A DNA stretch of 64,000 bases from Bradyrhizobium ivorense (lineage in GTDB: Bacteria; Pseudomonadota; Alphaproteobacteria; Rhizobiales; Xanthobacteraceae). A program made the position numbers and the translations under genes. A model generated the notes under the pieces. It was not told where the DNA came from. It made no database searches and saw only the letters and a list, made by a program, of their open reading frames with translations. The stretch is from NCBI RefSeq assembly GCF_900696085.1, contig NZ_CAADFC020000030.1, positions 1 to 64,000 on the forward strand. Reading direction: 5' to 3'. Shown here one piece after another: positions 1-7,213 of this stretch (position 1 is its first letter; every line of letters starts with the position of its first letter).

Positions 1-311
1 GCCCGGGCACTGCCGACACCCTGGCTCGTGGCAAACAACCACAACGCCAGTTGCAGGCGTGGGCTGACCGGCGCTTGACCCGGACCATGGGCACGCGCCC
101 GAACGGTCCCTTCAAGCGCGCTCAGATCGAGCCTCTCGACATAGGCCCAGATCACGCGTGCCGGATGCTCAGCCGGCAGCAACGCCTCAAGATCGACCGC
201 CCGCAGCTCAACTTGATCGCGGACAGGCTCGCGAAGCCGGGCGCTTCCCGGCCAGTCCCGCGCAACCGCCTCTGCTTCAGGTAGATCACCAAACAGTGTT
301 TCGCGTGACAT
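1..311 (-). CDS. Transposase, N-terminal part (cut by window edge)
   Basis: This is the first ~103 residues of a transposase that continues past the left edge. Translation from the ATG at 311 (GGAGG just upstream) gives the N-terminal DUF772-like region of IS5/IS1182-type transposases. Recognisable pieces are VDLEALLPAEHPARVIW, then APVSPRLQLALWLFATSQG and a GSAR motif. The DDE catalytic residues would lie outside the window, so it cannot be said whether the element is intact. The terminal inverted repeat should fall between 312 and about 400, but I could not define it without the other end. An in-frame ATG at 323 is a weaker alternative start. Confidence 0.75.
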   Translation of the reverse strand, partial: MSRETLFGDLPEAEAVARDWPGSARLREPVRDQVELRAVDLEALLPAEHPARVIWAYVERLDLSALEGTVRARAHGPGQAPVSPRLQLALWLFATSQGVGSAR

Positions 312-398
312 CCGTGCCTCCATCGACCTTGAAAGCAGGGAATCATCCGACTCACGCTTACGCAAACAGAAACCCGCCAAATCACATAGATTCACAGC

Positions 399-502
399 CT
401 CTGAGGTGGCCGCTTCTTCAGCGGCCCTCGAAGGGTCGACGGCCACCAGCCGGGCCGATTCATCCTTCGAGGCTCGCAAGGGCTCGCACCTCAGGATGAC
501 GG
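399..502. repeat. Dispersed intergenic palindromic repeat, family A, copy 1
   Basis: A 51-base core at 426-476 is identical to 38262-38312. Both copies end with CTCGCACCTCAGGATGACGG. The core has inverted arms (CCTCGAAGG and CCTTCGAGG), so it can fold. The left arm here differs from the other copy, being GGTGGCCGCTTCTTCAGCGG instead of GGTGCGAGCTCTTGCGAG. Repeats of this type are common in Bradyrhizobium intergenic regions. No coding potential is seen. Confidence 0.8.
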
Positions 503-527
503 GGTTGATTTGCTCAACTTACTCGGT

Positions 528-650
528 GTCATCACCTGCGCGTGCGGGTGATCCAGTATTCCAGAGGCGGTGGTGAATGAACCGAGAGGCCGCGGCGTAC
601 TGGATCGCCCGGTCCATGTGCGCAATTGCGCACAAGCCGGGCGATGACAG
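528..650. repeat. Dispersed intergenic palindromic repeat, family B
   Basis: The segment runs from TCATCACCTGCGCG to GGCGATGACAG. It contains nested hairpins: CACCTGCGCGTGCGGGTG, and CGCCCGG paired with CCGGGCG around a TGTGCGCAATTGCGCACA palindrome. It also carries the phrase GATCCAGTATTCCAGAG, which I associate with a common Bradyrhizobium intergenic repeat. Only one copy lies in this window, so family membership rests on recognition. With family A it fills most of the gap between the transposase and the next gene. Confidence 0.5.
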
Positions 651-702
651 CGGTGGGTGAGGAAAAAGCTTCACACCTTGTCAGGATGACGGGGAAAGAA
701 GG

Positions 703-1860
703 CTACAAAATCGCGTGCGGCAGAAAGCGCGAGGTGTTGCCGGTGATCGGGTTCTCGTCCTCGCGGATCGACAGGCCGCACGGCGTGTGGTCGACCAGCC
801 AGCTGCCGATCACCGGATATTGTCCGGAAAAATTCGGCAGCGGCGCCAGCGCCTGGCGGACAAAGCCTTCGGCGCCGTAGGGCCCTTCCTGCTCGACCAG
901 CGTGGTGCCGGCGCTGACCAGGGCGACATTGGCGCCCTCGCGCGAATAGACCGGCTTGCGCACGAAGGAGGCGCCGAGCGATGCGGCCTGCGGGTCGTCC
1001 TCGAAATAGGCCGGCAGCAGGTTGGGGTGGTTCGGAAACATCTCCCACAGCAGCGGCAGGATGCCCTTGTTGGACAGGATCGCCTTCCACGGCGGCTCGA
1101 CCCATTGCGTCGGTGCGGTGGCGAGGTTCTTGCCGAACGCGTCGTGGAACATCCACTCCCACGGATAGAGCTTGAAGGCGAGCCGGATCGGCCGGTCGTC
1201 GAGATCGACGAAGCGGCCGTCGTCGTTGAGCCCGATCTCCTCGATGTCGAGCACGGTCGTCTTCAGGCCGGCCTGAACCGCGGTGTCCTCGAGATAGGCG
1301 AGCGTGCCGGCATCTTCGGTATTGCCGGTCATGCCGGTGAGATGCAGCGGATGGGTGGCGCCGAGCGTCTTCCAGGCCTCGATCAGCCGGTCGTGGATCG
1401 AGTTGTACTGGTCGGCGCGCTTCGGGATGATGTTGCGCTCGATCGCCTGTTCAAGCCAGGTCCATTGAAACACCGCCGCCTCGAAGATCGAGGTCGGCGT
1501 GTCGGCATTGTATTCGAGCAGCTTTGCCGGGCCGCTGCCGTCGAATTTCAGATCGAGCCGGCCGTACAGGCTCGGCTCCTTGCGCCGCCAGCTCTCGGAG
1601 ATCAGCGCCCAGAAGGCTTCCGGGATCTTCAGCCGGCGCAGGTAGCGCTCATCCTTGACCGTGCGCCCCACCAGCTCGAGGCACATCGCGTCGATCTCGC
1701 CGGTCGGCGCCTCGATCGCGCGCTCGATCTCGTCCAGCGTGAAGGCGTAATAGGCGCGCTCGTCCCAATAGCGTTCGCCGTCGATGGTGTGGAAGACGAA
1801 GCCGGCGCTCTCGGCGGTGGTCCGCCAGTCGTCGCGCTCGGGGCATGCGATGCGTTGCAT
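703..1860 (-). CDS. Glutathionylspermidine synthase family protein (YgiC/YjfC-like ATP-grasp)
   Basis: This 385-residue protein matches the C-terminal synthetase domain of glutathionylspermidine synthase (GSP_synth) and is about the length of E. coli YgiC and YjfC, which lack the amidase half. Recognisable features are DGERYWDERAYYAFTLDEIE near the N-terminus, KLLEYNADTPTS at ~130, and the ATP-grasp region with FVRKPVYSREGANV and GSWLVDHTPCGLSIREDEN near the end. The family ligates an amine to a carboxylate using ATP, but the substrate of the YgiC type is not established. It is the last gene of a leftward operon with a DUF350 membrane protein and two small envelope proteins, an arrangement like E. 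coli yjfL/ygiB/ygiC. A cytoplasmic enzyme serving an envelope function is likely. Confidence 0.85.
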   Translation of the reverse strand: MQRIACPERDDWRTTAESAGFVFHTIDGERYWDERAYYAFTLDEIERAIEAPTGEIDAMCLELVGRTVKDERYLRRLKIPEAFWALISESWRRKEPSLYGRLDLKFDGSGPAKLLEYNADTPTSIFEAAVFQWTWLEQAIERNIIPKRADQYNSIHDRLIEAWKTLGATHPLHLTGMTGNTEDAGTLAYLEDTAVQAGLKTTVLDIEEIGLNDDGRFVDLDDRPIRLAFKLYPWEWMFHDAFGKNLATAPTQWVEPPWKAILSNKGILPLLWEMFPNHPNLLPAYFEDDPQAASLGASFVRKPVYSREGANVALVSAGTTLVEQEGPYGAEGFVRQALAPLPNFSGQYPVIGSWLVDHTPCGLSIREDENPITGNTSRFLPHAIL

Positions 1861-1884
1861 GGGCTGGACCGTGGTCGTCGCGAG

Positions 1885-2103
1885 TTAGCTGCCGCCGTGC
1901 GAGGGATCGTCATCGCCGAAGCGGGCGATCTGGCGCGGCGCGCCGCCGAAGCCGCCGGAGACGGCCTCGCGGTTGGGCTTGCGCTTCGTTCCGGCCGCAT
2001 GGTGGCGGCGGCCGCGCGCGTCGGCCGGCGTGGCGCCGACCGAGACCGCGCCGGCCGCAATGCTCCCCATCAATTTCAGCCAGACGCGGCGCGAGCGTTT
2101 CAT
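1885..2103 (-). CDS. Small exported protein with Tat-like signal
   Basis: This 72-residue hypothetical protein starts at the ATG at 2103, which has AAGGA about 8 bases upstream. An in-frame ATG at 2130 lacks a ribosome site. The N-terminus reads MKRSRRVWLKLMGSIAAGA: the SRRVWLK segment is close to the twin-arginine consensus SRRxFLK, with Trp for Phe, and a cleavage site near ADA follows. The mature part is basic, then Gly-rich, ending FGDDDPSHGGS. It lies between the Ser-rich membrane protein and the ATP-grasp gene in the same orientation, so it is probably co-transcribed. Function unknown. Confidence 0.6.
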   Translation of the reverse strand: MKRSRRVWLKLMGSIAAGAVSVGATPADARGRRHHAAGTKRKPNREAVSGGFGGAPRQIARFGDDDPSHGGS

Positions 2104-2204
2104 GGCGAGATCCTTCCCAATACGGAGCATGGTCGAGTGTCCTTCAGCGGTGACGGTCAGGCAAGCGAAAGCGGATCATGCCACGCGCACGTGCCCAGGA
2201 TGTG

Positions 2205-2621
2205 TCAGCCGCCGCTTGAGCCGAACGCATGCGCGAACGAGCCGAAGCCGCCGCGGCTCACCGACGAGCTCGAAGACGAGGACGAGGAGGACGACGAGCC
2301 GCCAGAGGAGGAATCGCTGCTGAAGAAGCTGCTGCGCGACGAGCTGCTGCCGCTGCCGCCATGGCCGCCGGACGACGAACTGCGCGGCGCGCAGTCGGCC
2401 GGTTGCGGGGTAACGGGCGCGGTCACGCCGGGCTGCGGCGGCGGGACGGGCTGGCAATTCTGCCGCGGCATCAGCGCGTAGGCGCCGCCGCCGACCGCGA
2501 GCGTGCCCATCACCAGCAGCGCGACATGGTTGGAGCGCTTGACGGGCGGGCCCTGCCGCGGCGGCACCGCCGGCACGGTCGGCCGGCGCTTGCCGAAATT
2601 GGGATCGGGTTTGCGCGACAT
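2205..2621 (-). CDS. Ser-rich single-span membrane protein (YgiB position)
   Basis: This 138-residue protein starts two bases after the stop of the DUF350 gene. A basic N-terminus (MSRKPDPNFGKRR) precedes one membrane span at about residues 30-50, then a Pro-rich stretch with two cysteines (NCQPVPPPQP, ADCAP). The C-terminal half is almost entirely Ser and Gly, including a 12-Ser run, and ends with GFGSFAHAFGSSGG. It occupies the place of E. coli YgiB (DUF1190) in a yjfL-ygiB-ygiC-like operon, but I cannot confirm homology. Likely an inner-membrane protein with a disordered periplasmic tail. Confidence 0.7.
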   Translation of the reverse strand: MSRKPDPNFGKRRPTVPAVPPRQGPPVKRSNHVALLVMGTLAVGGGAYALMPRQNCQPVPPPQPGVTAPVTPQPADCAPRSSSSGGHGGSGSSSSRSSFFSSDSSSGGSSSSSSSSSSSSVSRGGFGSFAHAFGSSGG

Positions 2622-2623
2622 CG

Positions 2624-3028
2624 TCAGTAGATCATGCAGGCCGCGTTCAGCGCGCCTGCAGCCAGCGATGACAGTCCGAGCCAGATCGCCGGTGCCAGTT
2701 CGCCGGCCGCGATCCGCGCCGACAGATTCGGCACCGGGATTTTGACAATGTAGAACACGATGATCTGCACGATCAGCGCGATCGTGCTCCAGACCATGCA
2801 ATCGATCACATTGGCGGAATGGGCGATGGCGCTGACCACCGGCAGCACGAAGCCGAGCAGGCTGAGGCCGAGCGCGATCGCGGCGGCCGGATCGTTGTCG
2901 CGGATCAGCTGGAATTCGTCATGCGGCGTGACGCGGGTGTAGACGAAGAGGTAGGCGACCACGGCGATCAGCGCCGTGCAGAAATACACCAGAAACGCCG
3001 GCAGGCCGGCGAGGGATTGCAGAATCAT
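2624..3028 (-). CDS. DUF350 (YjfL-like) membrane protein
   Basis: A 134-residue integral membrane protein of the DUF350 family. Four hydrophobic segments are visible at about 10-30, 48-68, 75-95 and 110-130. The polar loop VTPHDEFQLIRDNDPAAAIALG between the first two is typical of the family. YjfL-type proteins are inner-membrane proteins of unknown function that recur next to YgiC-type ligases. It is the first gene of the leftward operon; the 279 bases upstream, shared with the divergent cytochrome gene, should hold its promoter. Confidence 0.85.
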   Translation of the reverse strand: MILQSLAGLPAFLVYFCTALIAVVAYLFVYTRVTPHDEFQLIRDNDPAAAIALGLSLLGFVLPVVSAIAHSANVIDCMVWSTIALIVQIIVFYIVKIPVPNLSARIAAGELAPAIWLGLSSLAAGALNAACMIY

Positions 3029-3307
3029 GGAGTGGCGCCCGAACTACCGCTTGCCGTTGTTCTATAGCCGATTGGTCGCAGATGGCGAAGCGCAGGTTCG
3101 ATCTCCCCGCCCGTTGGGGCTGCGGACGCCGCGCGCCTCAAATGCTGCCCGGGCTGTGAGCCGCTTCACACGATAATCTGGAATCGTCATCTATACGAAA
3201 TACAACCTGTGGTGAAATGCCGTCGGCTTGGCGACCGCCCGGCCACGCCCGGCCGGTCGACACTTGGCACGGCAAGCCCAAACCCGGGGATTTCGAGGAG
3301 GACGACG

Positions 3308-4480
3308 ATGAGAATACTGGTCAATGCCGCACTCGGCTGCGCCTTGTGCCTGCTTCCCGTTGTGCAGGCCGCGGCGCAATCAACGCCCAACCCGGCGATG
3401 AATGCGCCGGATCAGCTTGCCTGGCAGTTCTTCATCCAGGTGAACACCCGCGCCGGCGGCAGCAACGCCCTGTTCGAGACCTGGGCCAGCGACACCGACA
3501 CGTTCAAGATGAATCCCGAGTTTCCGGCGACGGCGGCGCCGCTGGCGCTGCGTGAGCCCGCGGTGCCGGCCCTGGGACGACTGGCGCTGCAGCGGGCGGG
3601 CAAGCTGCTTCCGGCAGTCCCGCCCGGCAAGGGCGTGCTGGAGGAGTCGCGGCGCAACAAGGACTCGTTCGATTTCATCGTCCAGAACAACCTGTACAAG
3701 GTGTCAGGCCTGCGCGCCGCCTTCGGCAAGACCATCTCATTTCCGGTCGGCGCGATGGAGGTCAAGGCAAACTGGATGTTGGTGGCCGACATTCCCGAAT
3801 TCAGCGGCGGCAGGGTGACGCTCGCCGATGTGCCAAAGGTGTATCACGTCAATACCGGCGCCGACGGCAAGCAATATGCCTTCGTCGCCATGCACATCAT
3901 CTCCAAGGCGGTTCCGAACTGGACGTGGGCGACGTTCGAACACAAGTTCAATCCAGCGCGATGCGACATCATCGGCTGCCGGGATTCGTTCGGCGCGCAG
4001 ACCAATCCGGTGCTGCCCAATGCGCAGCCGAACCAGGGCTATCCCGATTGCGTCAAGACTCCGGCGCTGCAGGCCATGATATCATCCGCCGACTGGGATC
4101 CGGCGTTTGCCAACTATTGCCTGAAGGGATCGCAGACCGACTTCACGGACGCCACCGGGCTTGACATCCGTGTCGGCAATTCGGTCACCGAGAGCGGCTT
4201 CGTCGATCAATCCTCCTGCATCACCTGTCACGGCCGCGCGGCCTGGGACAGCAAGGGCGCAGCGACCTCCTTCGCAGGGTTCGACGACAATGGTGCACCG
4301 CTCGGCCCGATCCAGCCGAGCTGGTACTGGAGCTTCTCCAGCCAGCCGCCGATCTTCCAGGGCATGAGCGGCCTGACGCAGATCGCGACCTCGGCCGACT
4401 TCGTCTGGTCGATCCCGTTCTGCGTGGTCGACGATACGCAGACCCCGCCGGTGCTCAACCGGAACTGCCAGGGCAAATGA
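3308..4480 (+). CDS. Secreted c-type cytochrome-like protein
   Basis: A 390-residue protein with a clear signal peptide (MRILVNAALGCALCLLPVVQAAAQ) and one heme c motif, CITCH, at residues 304-308. The body before the motif is about 280 residues long and matches no named cytochrome class that I recognise. Four more cysteines (C219, C224, C248, C271) could form disulphides once exported. The ATG at 3308 has GAGGAGGACGACG in front. It probably acts as a periplasmic electron carrier or heme-containing oxidoreductase. It is followed 13 bases later by a sedolisin peptidase gene on the same strand, so the two may be co-transcribed. Confidence 0.75.
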   Translation: MRILVNAALGCALCLLPVVQAAAQSTPNPAMNAPDQLAWQFFIQVNTRAGGSNALFETWASDTDTFKMNPEFPATAAPLALREPAVPALGRLALQRAGKLLPAVPPGKGVLEESRRNKDSFDFIVQNNLYKVSGLRAAFGKTISFPVGAMEVKANWMLVADIPEFSGGRVTLADVPKVYHVNTGADGKQYAFVAMHIISKAVPNWTWATFEHKFNPARCDIIGCRDSFGAQTNPVLPNAQPNQGYPDCVKTPALQAMISSADWDPAFANYCLKGSQTDFTDATGLDIRVGNSVTESGFVDQSSCITCHGRAAWDSKGAATSFAGFDDNGAPLGPIQPSWYWSFSSQPPIFQGMSGLTQIATSADFVWSIPFCVVDDTQTPPVLNRNCQGK

Positions 4481-4493
4481 GCGGTCGCGACCG

Positions 4494-6086
4494 GTGACGG
4501 GCCAAACGATAGAACTCGCCGGCAGCTATCGCGCCGCGCCGCCCGGCGCGACCAATGTCGGCGAGGTCGATCCCGACGAGCGCATCGTCCTGACCGTCTA
4601 CCTGAAGCGGCGCACGCCCGACACCTTCGAGCCGGGCTGCGCCGAAGACCTCGCACGGCTGTCGAAACCGGTCACGCGGCGCGCTCTGGCGGCGCAGCGC
4701 CGCCGCACCCACGCCCGCGCCGCCGCCCGCATCAAGAAGCTGGCGGCGAAGTTTCACGTCACGGTGCTCGAGATCGACCTGCCGCGGCGCATCGTCGTGC
4801 TGGAGGCCACGGCACGAACGCTGACGGAGGTGCTCGGCGCGACGCTTCGCATCTACGATGACGGCCGCAGCCGCTTCCGCGCCCGCGTCGGTGCCCTGGT
4901 GGTGCCAAAGGAGATCGCGCCATGGACCCGTGCCATCCTCGGCTTCGACCAGCGGCCGGTGTCGAGGCCGCAGCCGCGGTTGCGCGCACTCGCCGGTGCC
5001 GGTGCGGGTGCCGGACTATGGCCGACGGAAGTTGCCGCGCTCTACGGCATTCCGCTCGATCGCGACGTCTCGAACGTCTGTGTCGGCATCATCGCGCTCG
5101 GCGGCGGTTACCTCGCCAGCGATCTGGCGCAGGCGTTGGCCGCCACGGGGCGCGCTGCGCCCAAGGTGATCGATCAGCCGGTCACGATCGGTGCGCCGCC
5201 CGGCGGCAACGCTGCGCCCGGCAATCAATTCGGCGGCGGCACGGTGTCGGACCAGGAGATCGCGCTTGATCTGCAGATCCTGGCAAGCCTGCTGCCGGGT
5301 GCGCGGATCGTGGTCTATTTCGCCGGCAATACCATTCAGAGCCTGGTCGGCGCGATCAACCAGGCGATCTTCGACGCGGTCAACCGGCCGCAGGTGCTGT
5401 CGGTCAGTTGGGGCAGTGCGGAAATGTTCTGGAGCGCGTCCGCGCGCGACGCGATGCAGGGCGTGCTGGCCGACGCCAAGCGATTGAATGTCACGGTCCT
5501 GTTCGCCGCCGGCGACGAGCTCGCGACCGGAGGCCTGACCGACGGCAATGCGCATGTCTGGTTCCCCGCATCGAGCCCCTATGCGCTCAGCTGTGGCGGC
5601 ACGCAGCCGGCCACCGCGGCACTGAATGAGGAAGTCGTCTGGAACGAGGGGGGCACCGGCACCGGTGGCGGGATCAGCGACGTCTTTCCGGTACCGGCCT
5701 ATCAATCCGGTCTGGTGCTGCCGCCCTCGGTCAATGATGGCGCGGTGCGGCGCGGCGTTCCCGACGTCGCCGGGGCTGCGGCCGGAACGCCGGGCTACCG
5801 CATCGTTCTCAATGGCAGTGTGGTGATCAAGGACGGCACCAGCGCCGTCGCGCCGCTGTGGGCCGGGCTGATCGCGATCGCCAATGCCGGGCGCGACTTG
5901 CCGATCGGCTTCGTCAACTCCGCGCTCTACTCCAATGCGGCGCTGTTCCGGCAGATCGAACATGGCAACAACCGGGTGGACGGCAAGGGCTACGATGCAG
6001 GCCGCGGCTGGAACGCGTGCACCGGATTGGGCGTGCCGAAAGGCGCCGATCTGGTTGCAGCCCTGGGCGCGATCCCCGTGGCGTGA
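4494..6086 (+). CDS. S53 family peptidase (sedolisin/kumamolisin-like)
   Basis: This 530-residue protein has a pro-kumamolisin activation domain (about 25-150) and an S53 catalytic domain (about 175-525). Putative catalytic residues are E255 and D259 (SDQEIALD), the oxyanion Asp D341 (FAAGDE) and the nucleophile S450 in DGTSAVAPLWAGL. Sedolisins are acid-active serine-carboxyl endopeptidases that self-process. No N-terminal signal peptide is visible, as in several bacterial members, so the export route is unclear. The start is a GTG with no strong ribosome site; it follows the cytochrome gene closely, suggesting translation within the same message. Confidence 0.85.
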   Translation: MTGQTIELAGSYRAAPPGATNVGEVDPDERIVLTVYLKRRTPDTFEPGCAEDLARLSKPVTRRALAAQRRRTHARAAARIKKLAAKFHVTVLEIDLPRRIVVLEATARTLTEVLGATLRIYDDGRSRFRARVGALVVPKEIAPWTRAILGFDQRPVSRPQPRLRALAGAGAGAGLWPTEVAALYGIPLDRDVSNVCVGIIALGGGYLASDLAQALAATGRAAPKVIDQPVTIGAPPGGNAAPGNQFGGGTVSDQEIALDLQILASLLPGARIVVYFAGNTIQSLVGAINQAIFDAVNRPQVLSVSWGSAEMFWSASARDAMQGVLADAKRLNVTVLFAAGDELATGGLTDGNAHVWFPASSPYALSCGGTQPATAALNEEVVWNEGGTGTGGGISDVFPVPAYQSGLVLPPSVNDGAVRRGVPDVAGAAAGTPGYRIVLNGSVVIKDGTSAVAPLWAGLIAIANAGRDLPIGFVNSALYSNAALFRQIEHGNNRVDGKGYDAGRGWNACTGLGVPKGADLVAALGAIPVA

Positions 6087-6087
6087 C

Positions 6088-6124
6088 CATCACAAACAAA
6101 AACCCCGCCGGTGAGGGCGGGGTT
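6088..6124 (-). terminator. Rho-independent terminator of ctrA
   Basis: AACCCCGCC (6101-6109) pairs with GGCGGGGTT (6116-6124) around a six-base loop. On the minus strand the stem is followed by a T-rich tract (complement of 6088-6100). It lies 22 bases past the ctrA stop. A weaker T tract on the plus side may also serve the peptidase gene. Confidence 0.8.
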
Positions 6125-6145
6125 CAGGTCGGGTGCACCGGAGGA

Positions 6146-6847
6146 TTAGGCGGGGATGCGCTCGTCGGCCTCGTGCGGCTCGCGCAGCACGTAGCCGCGG
6201 CCCCATACGGTCTCGATGAAGTTGCGGCCCTCGGAGGCGTTGGCGAGCTTCTTGCGCAGCTTGCAGATGAAGACGTCGATGATCTTCAGCTCCGGCTCGT
6301 CCATGCCGCCGTAGAGATGATTGAGGAACATTTCCTTGGTGAGCGTGGTGCCCTTGCGCAGCGAGAGCAGCTCCAGCATCTGGTATTCCTTGCCGGTCAG
6401 ATGCACGCGCTGACCGCCGACCTCGACCGTCTTGGTGTCGAGATTCACCACGAGGTCGCCGGTCTGGATCACCGACTGGGCGTGCCCCTTGGAGCGGCGC
6501 ACGATGGCGTGGATGCGGGCGACCAGCTCATCCTTGTGGAAGGGTTTGGTCATGTAGTCGTCGGCGCCGACGCCGAGACCTTTGACCTTGTCCTCGATGC
6601 CGGCGAGGCCGGAGAGGATCAGAATGGGAGTCTTGATCTTCGACACCCGAAGCTGCTTCAGCACGTCGTAGCCGGACATGTCGGGCAGATTGAGGTCGAG
6701 CAGGATGATGTCGTAGTCGTAGAGTTTGCCGAGATCGACGCCTTCTTCACCAAGGTCCGTCGTGTAGACGTTGAAACTCTCGGATTTGAGCATCAGCTCG
6801 ATCGACTGCGCGACGGCGCTGTCATCTTCAATCAGCAAAACGCGCAT
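6146..6847 (-). CDS. ctrA: Cell cycle response regulator CtrA
   Basis: A 233-residue OmpR/PhoB-type regulator with full-length CtrA features. The receiver domain (1-120) has acidic residues D8 and D9, phosphoacceptor D51 in LLDLNLPDMSG, and K103 in MTKPFHKDEL. The DNA-binding winged helix (about 125-225) contains LTGKEYQMLELL and FICKLRKKL. CtrA is the master cell-cycle regulator of alphaproteobacteria, controlling division, flagellar and methyltransferase genes, and is phosphorylated through the CckA-ChpT relay. It is divergent from fliI; the shared 366-base region contains six GANTC sites, implying CcrM methylation control as known for Caulobacter ctrA. Confidence 0.97.
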   Translation of the reverse strand: MRVLLIEDDSAVAQSIELMLKSESFNVYTTDLGEEGVDLGKLYDYDIILLDLNLPDMSGYDVLKQLRVSKIKTPILILSGLAGIEDKVKGLGVGADDYMTKPFHKDELVARIHAIVRRSKGHAQSVIQTGDLVVNLDTKTVEVGGQRVHLTGKEYQMLELLSLRKGTTLTKEMFLNHLYGGMDEPELKIIDVFICKLRKKLANASEGRNFIETVWGRGYVLREPHEADERIPA

Positions 6848-6923
6848 GCCAGTCCCCTATAGTCGCCGCTCCGGGCGTCAGGTCGGCCGCACTTGCGGCA
6901 CTCACAAAACGCCTTTGACAACT

Positions 6924-7092
6924 GATTCGGATCCTGACGAGCTATGGTTAACAAAAACTGATTCCTTCACGCAAGCTCTAACCGTGCAATTTTTGTCGAA
7001 TCGCCCTAAGATATTGCGTAGAAGAAGCTTTTCCTACCTGCGCTCGTTCAGATTCCAGATTAAGAGCCGGGCCTAACCGACTCTCGCGACTC
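6924..7092. promoter_or_regulatory. ctrA upstream region with six GANTC (CcrM) sites
   Basis: GANTC occurs at 6924, 6960, 6998, 7051, 7079 and 7088 within 169 bases. At this base composition about one per 300 bases would be expected. GANTC is the target of CcrM, the cell-cycle DNA methyltransferase, and hemimethylation-sensitive ctrA promoters are known in Caulobacter. The region is AT-richer than its surroundings and lies between ctrA and fliI, so it should hold promoters for both. Confidence 0.75.
6944..6951 (-). promoter_or_regulatory. Possible CtrA half-site TTAACCAT
   Basis: The minus strand reads TTAACCAT, the 8-base half-site recognised by CtrA in several alphaproteobacteria. It sits 97 bases upstream of the ctrA start between two GANTC sites, a sensible place for autoregulation. 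One 8-base match is weak evidence alone. Confidence 0.4.
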
Positions 7093-7213
7093 GCCCTTCT
7101 TCTGATGGGCAAGCGACCTCAGTCACCAAAGACAGTGACGCAATGATTAATGATGCGGGTAAACACGAAGTTAAGCGGCCGGGCCAAAATCGTGGAAACT
7201 TAAGGTTTTCGCA

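Noticed and set aside
715..2481. Long plus-strand reading frame opposite the ATP-grasp gene operon
   Set aside because: High-GC antisense shadow; the minus-strand frames carry recognisable domains and ribosome sites, the plus-strand translation does not.
7141..7185. TTAATGATGCGGGTAA and GTAAACACGAAGTTAA as full CtrA boxes in front of fliI
   Set aside because: The spacing is eight bases rather than the seven of TTAA-N7-TTAA and one half-site is imperfect, so I did not call a site.
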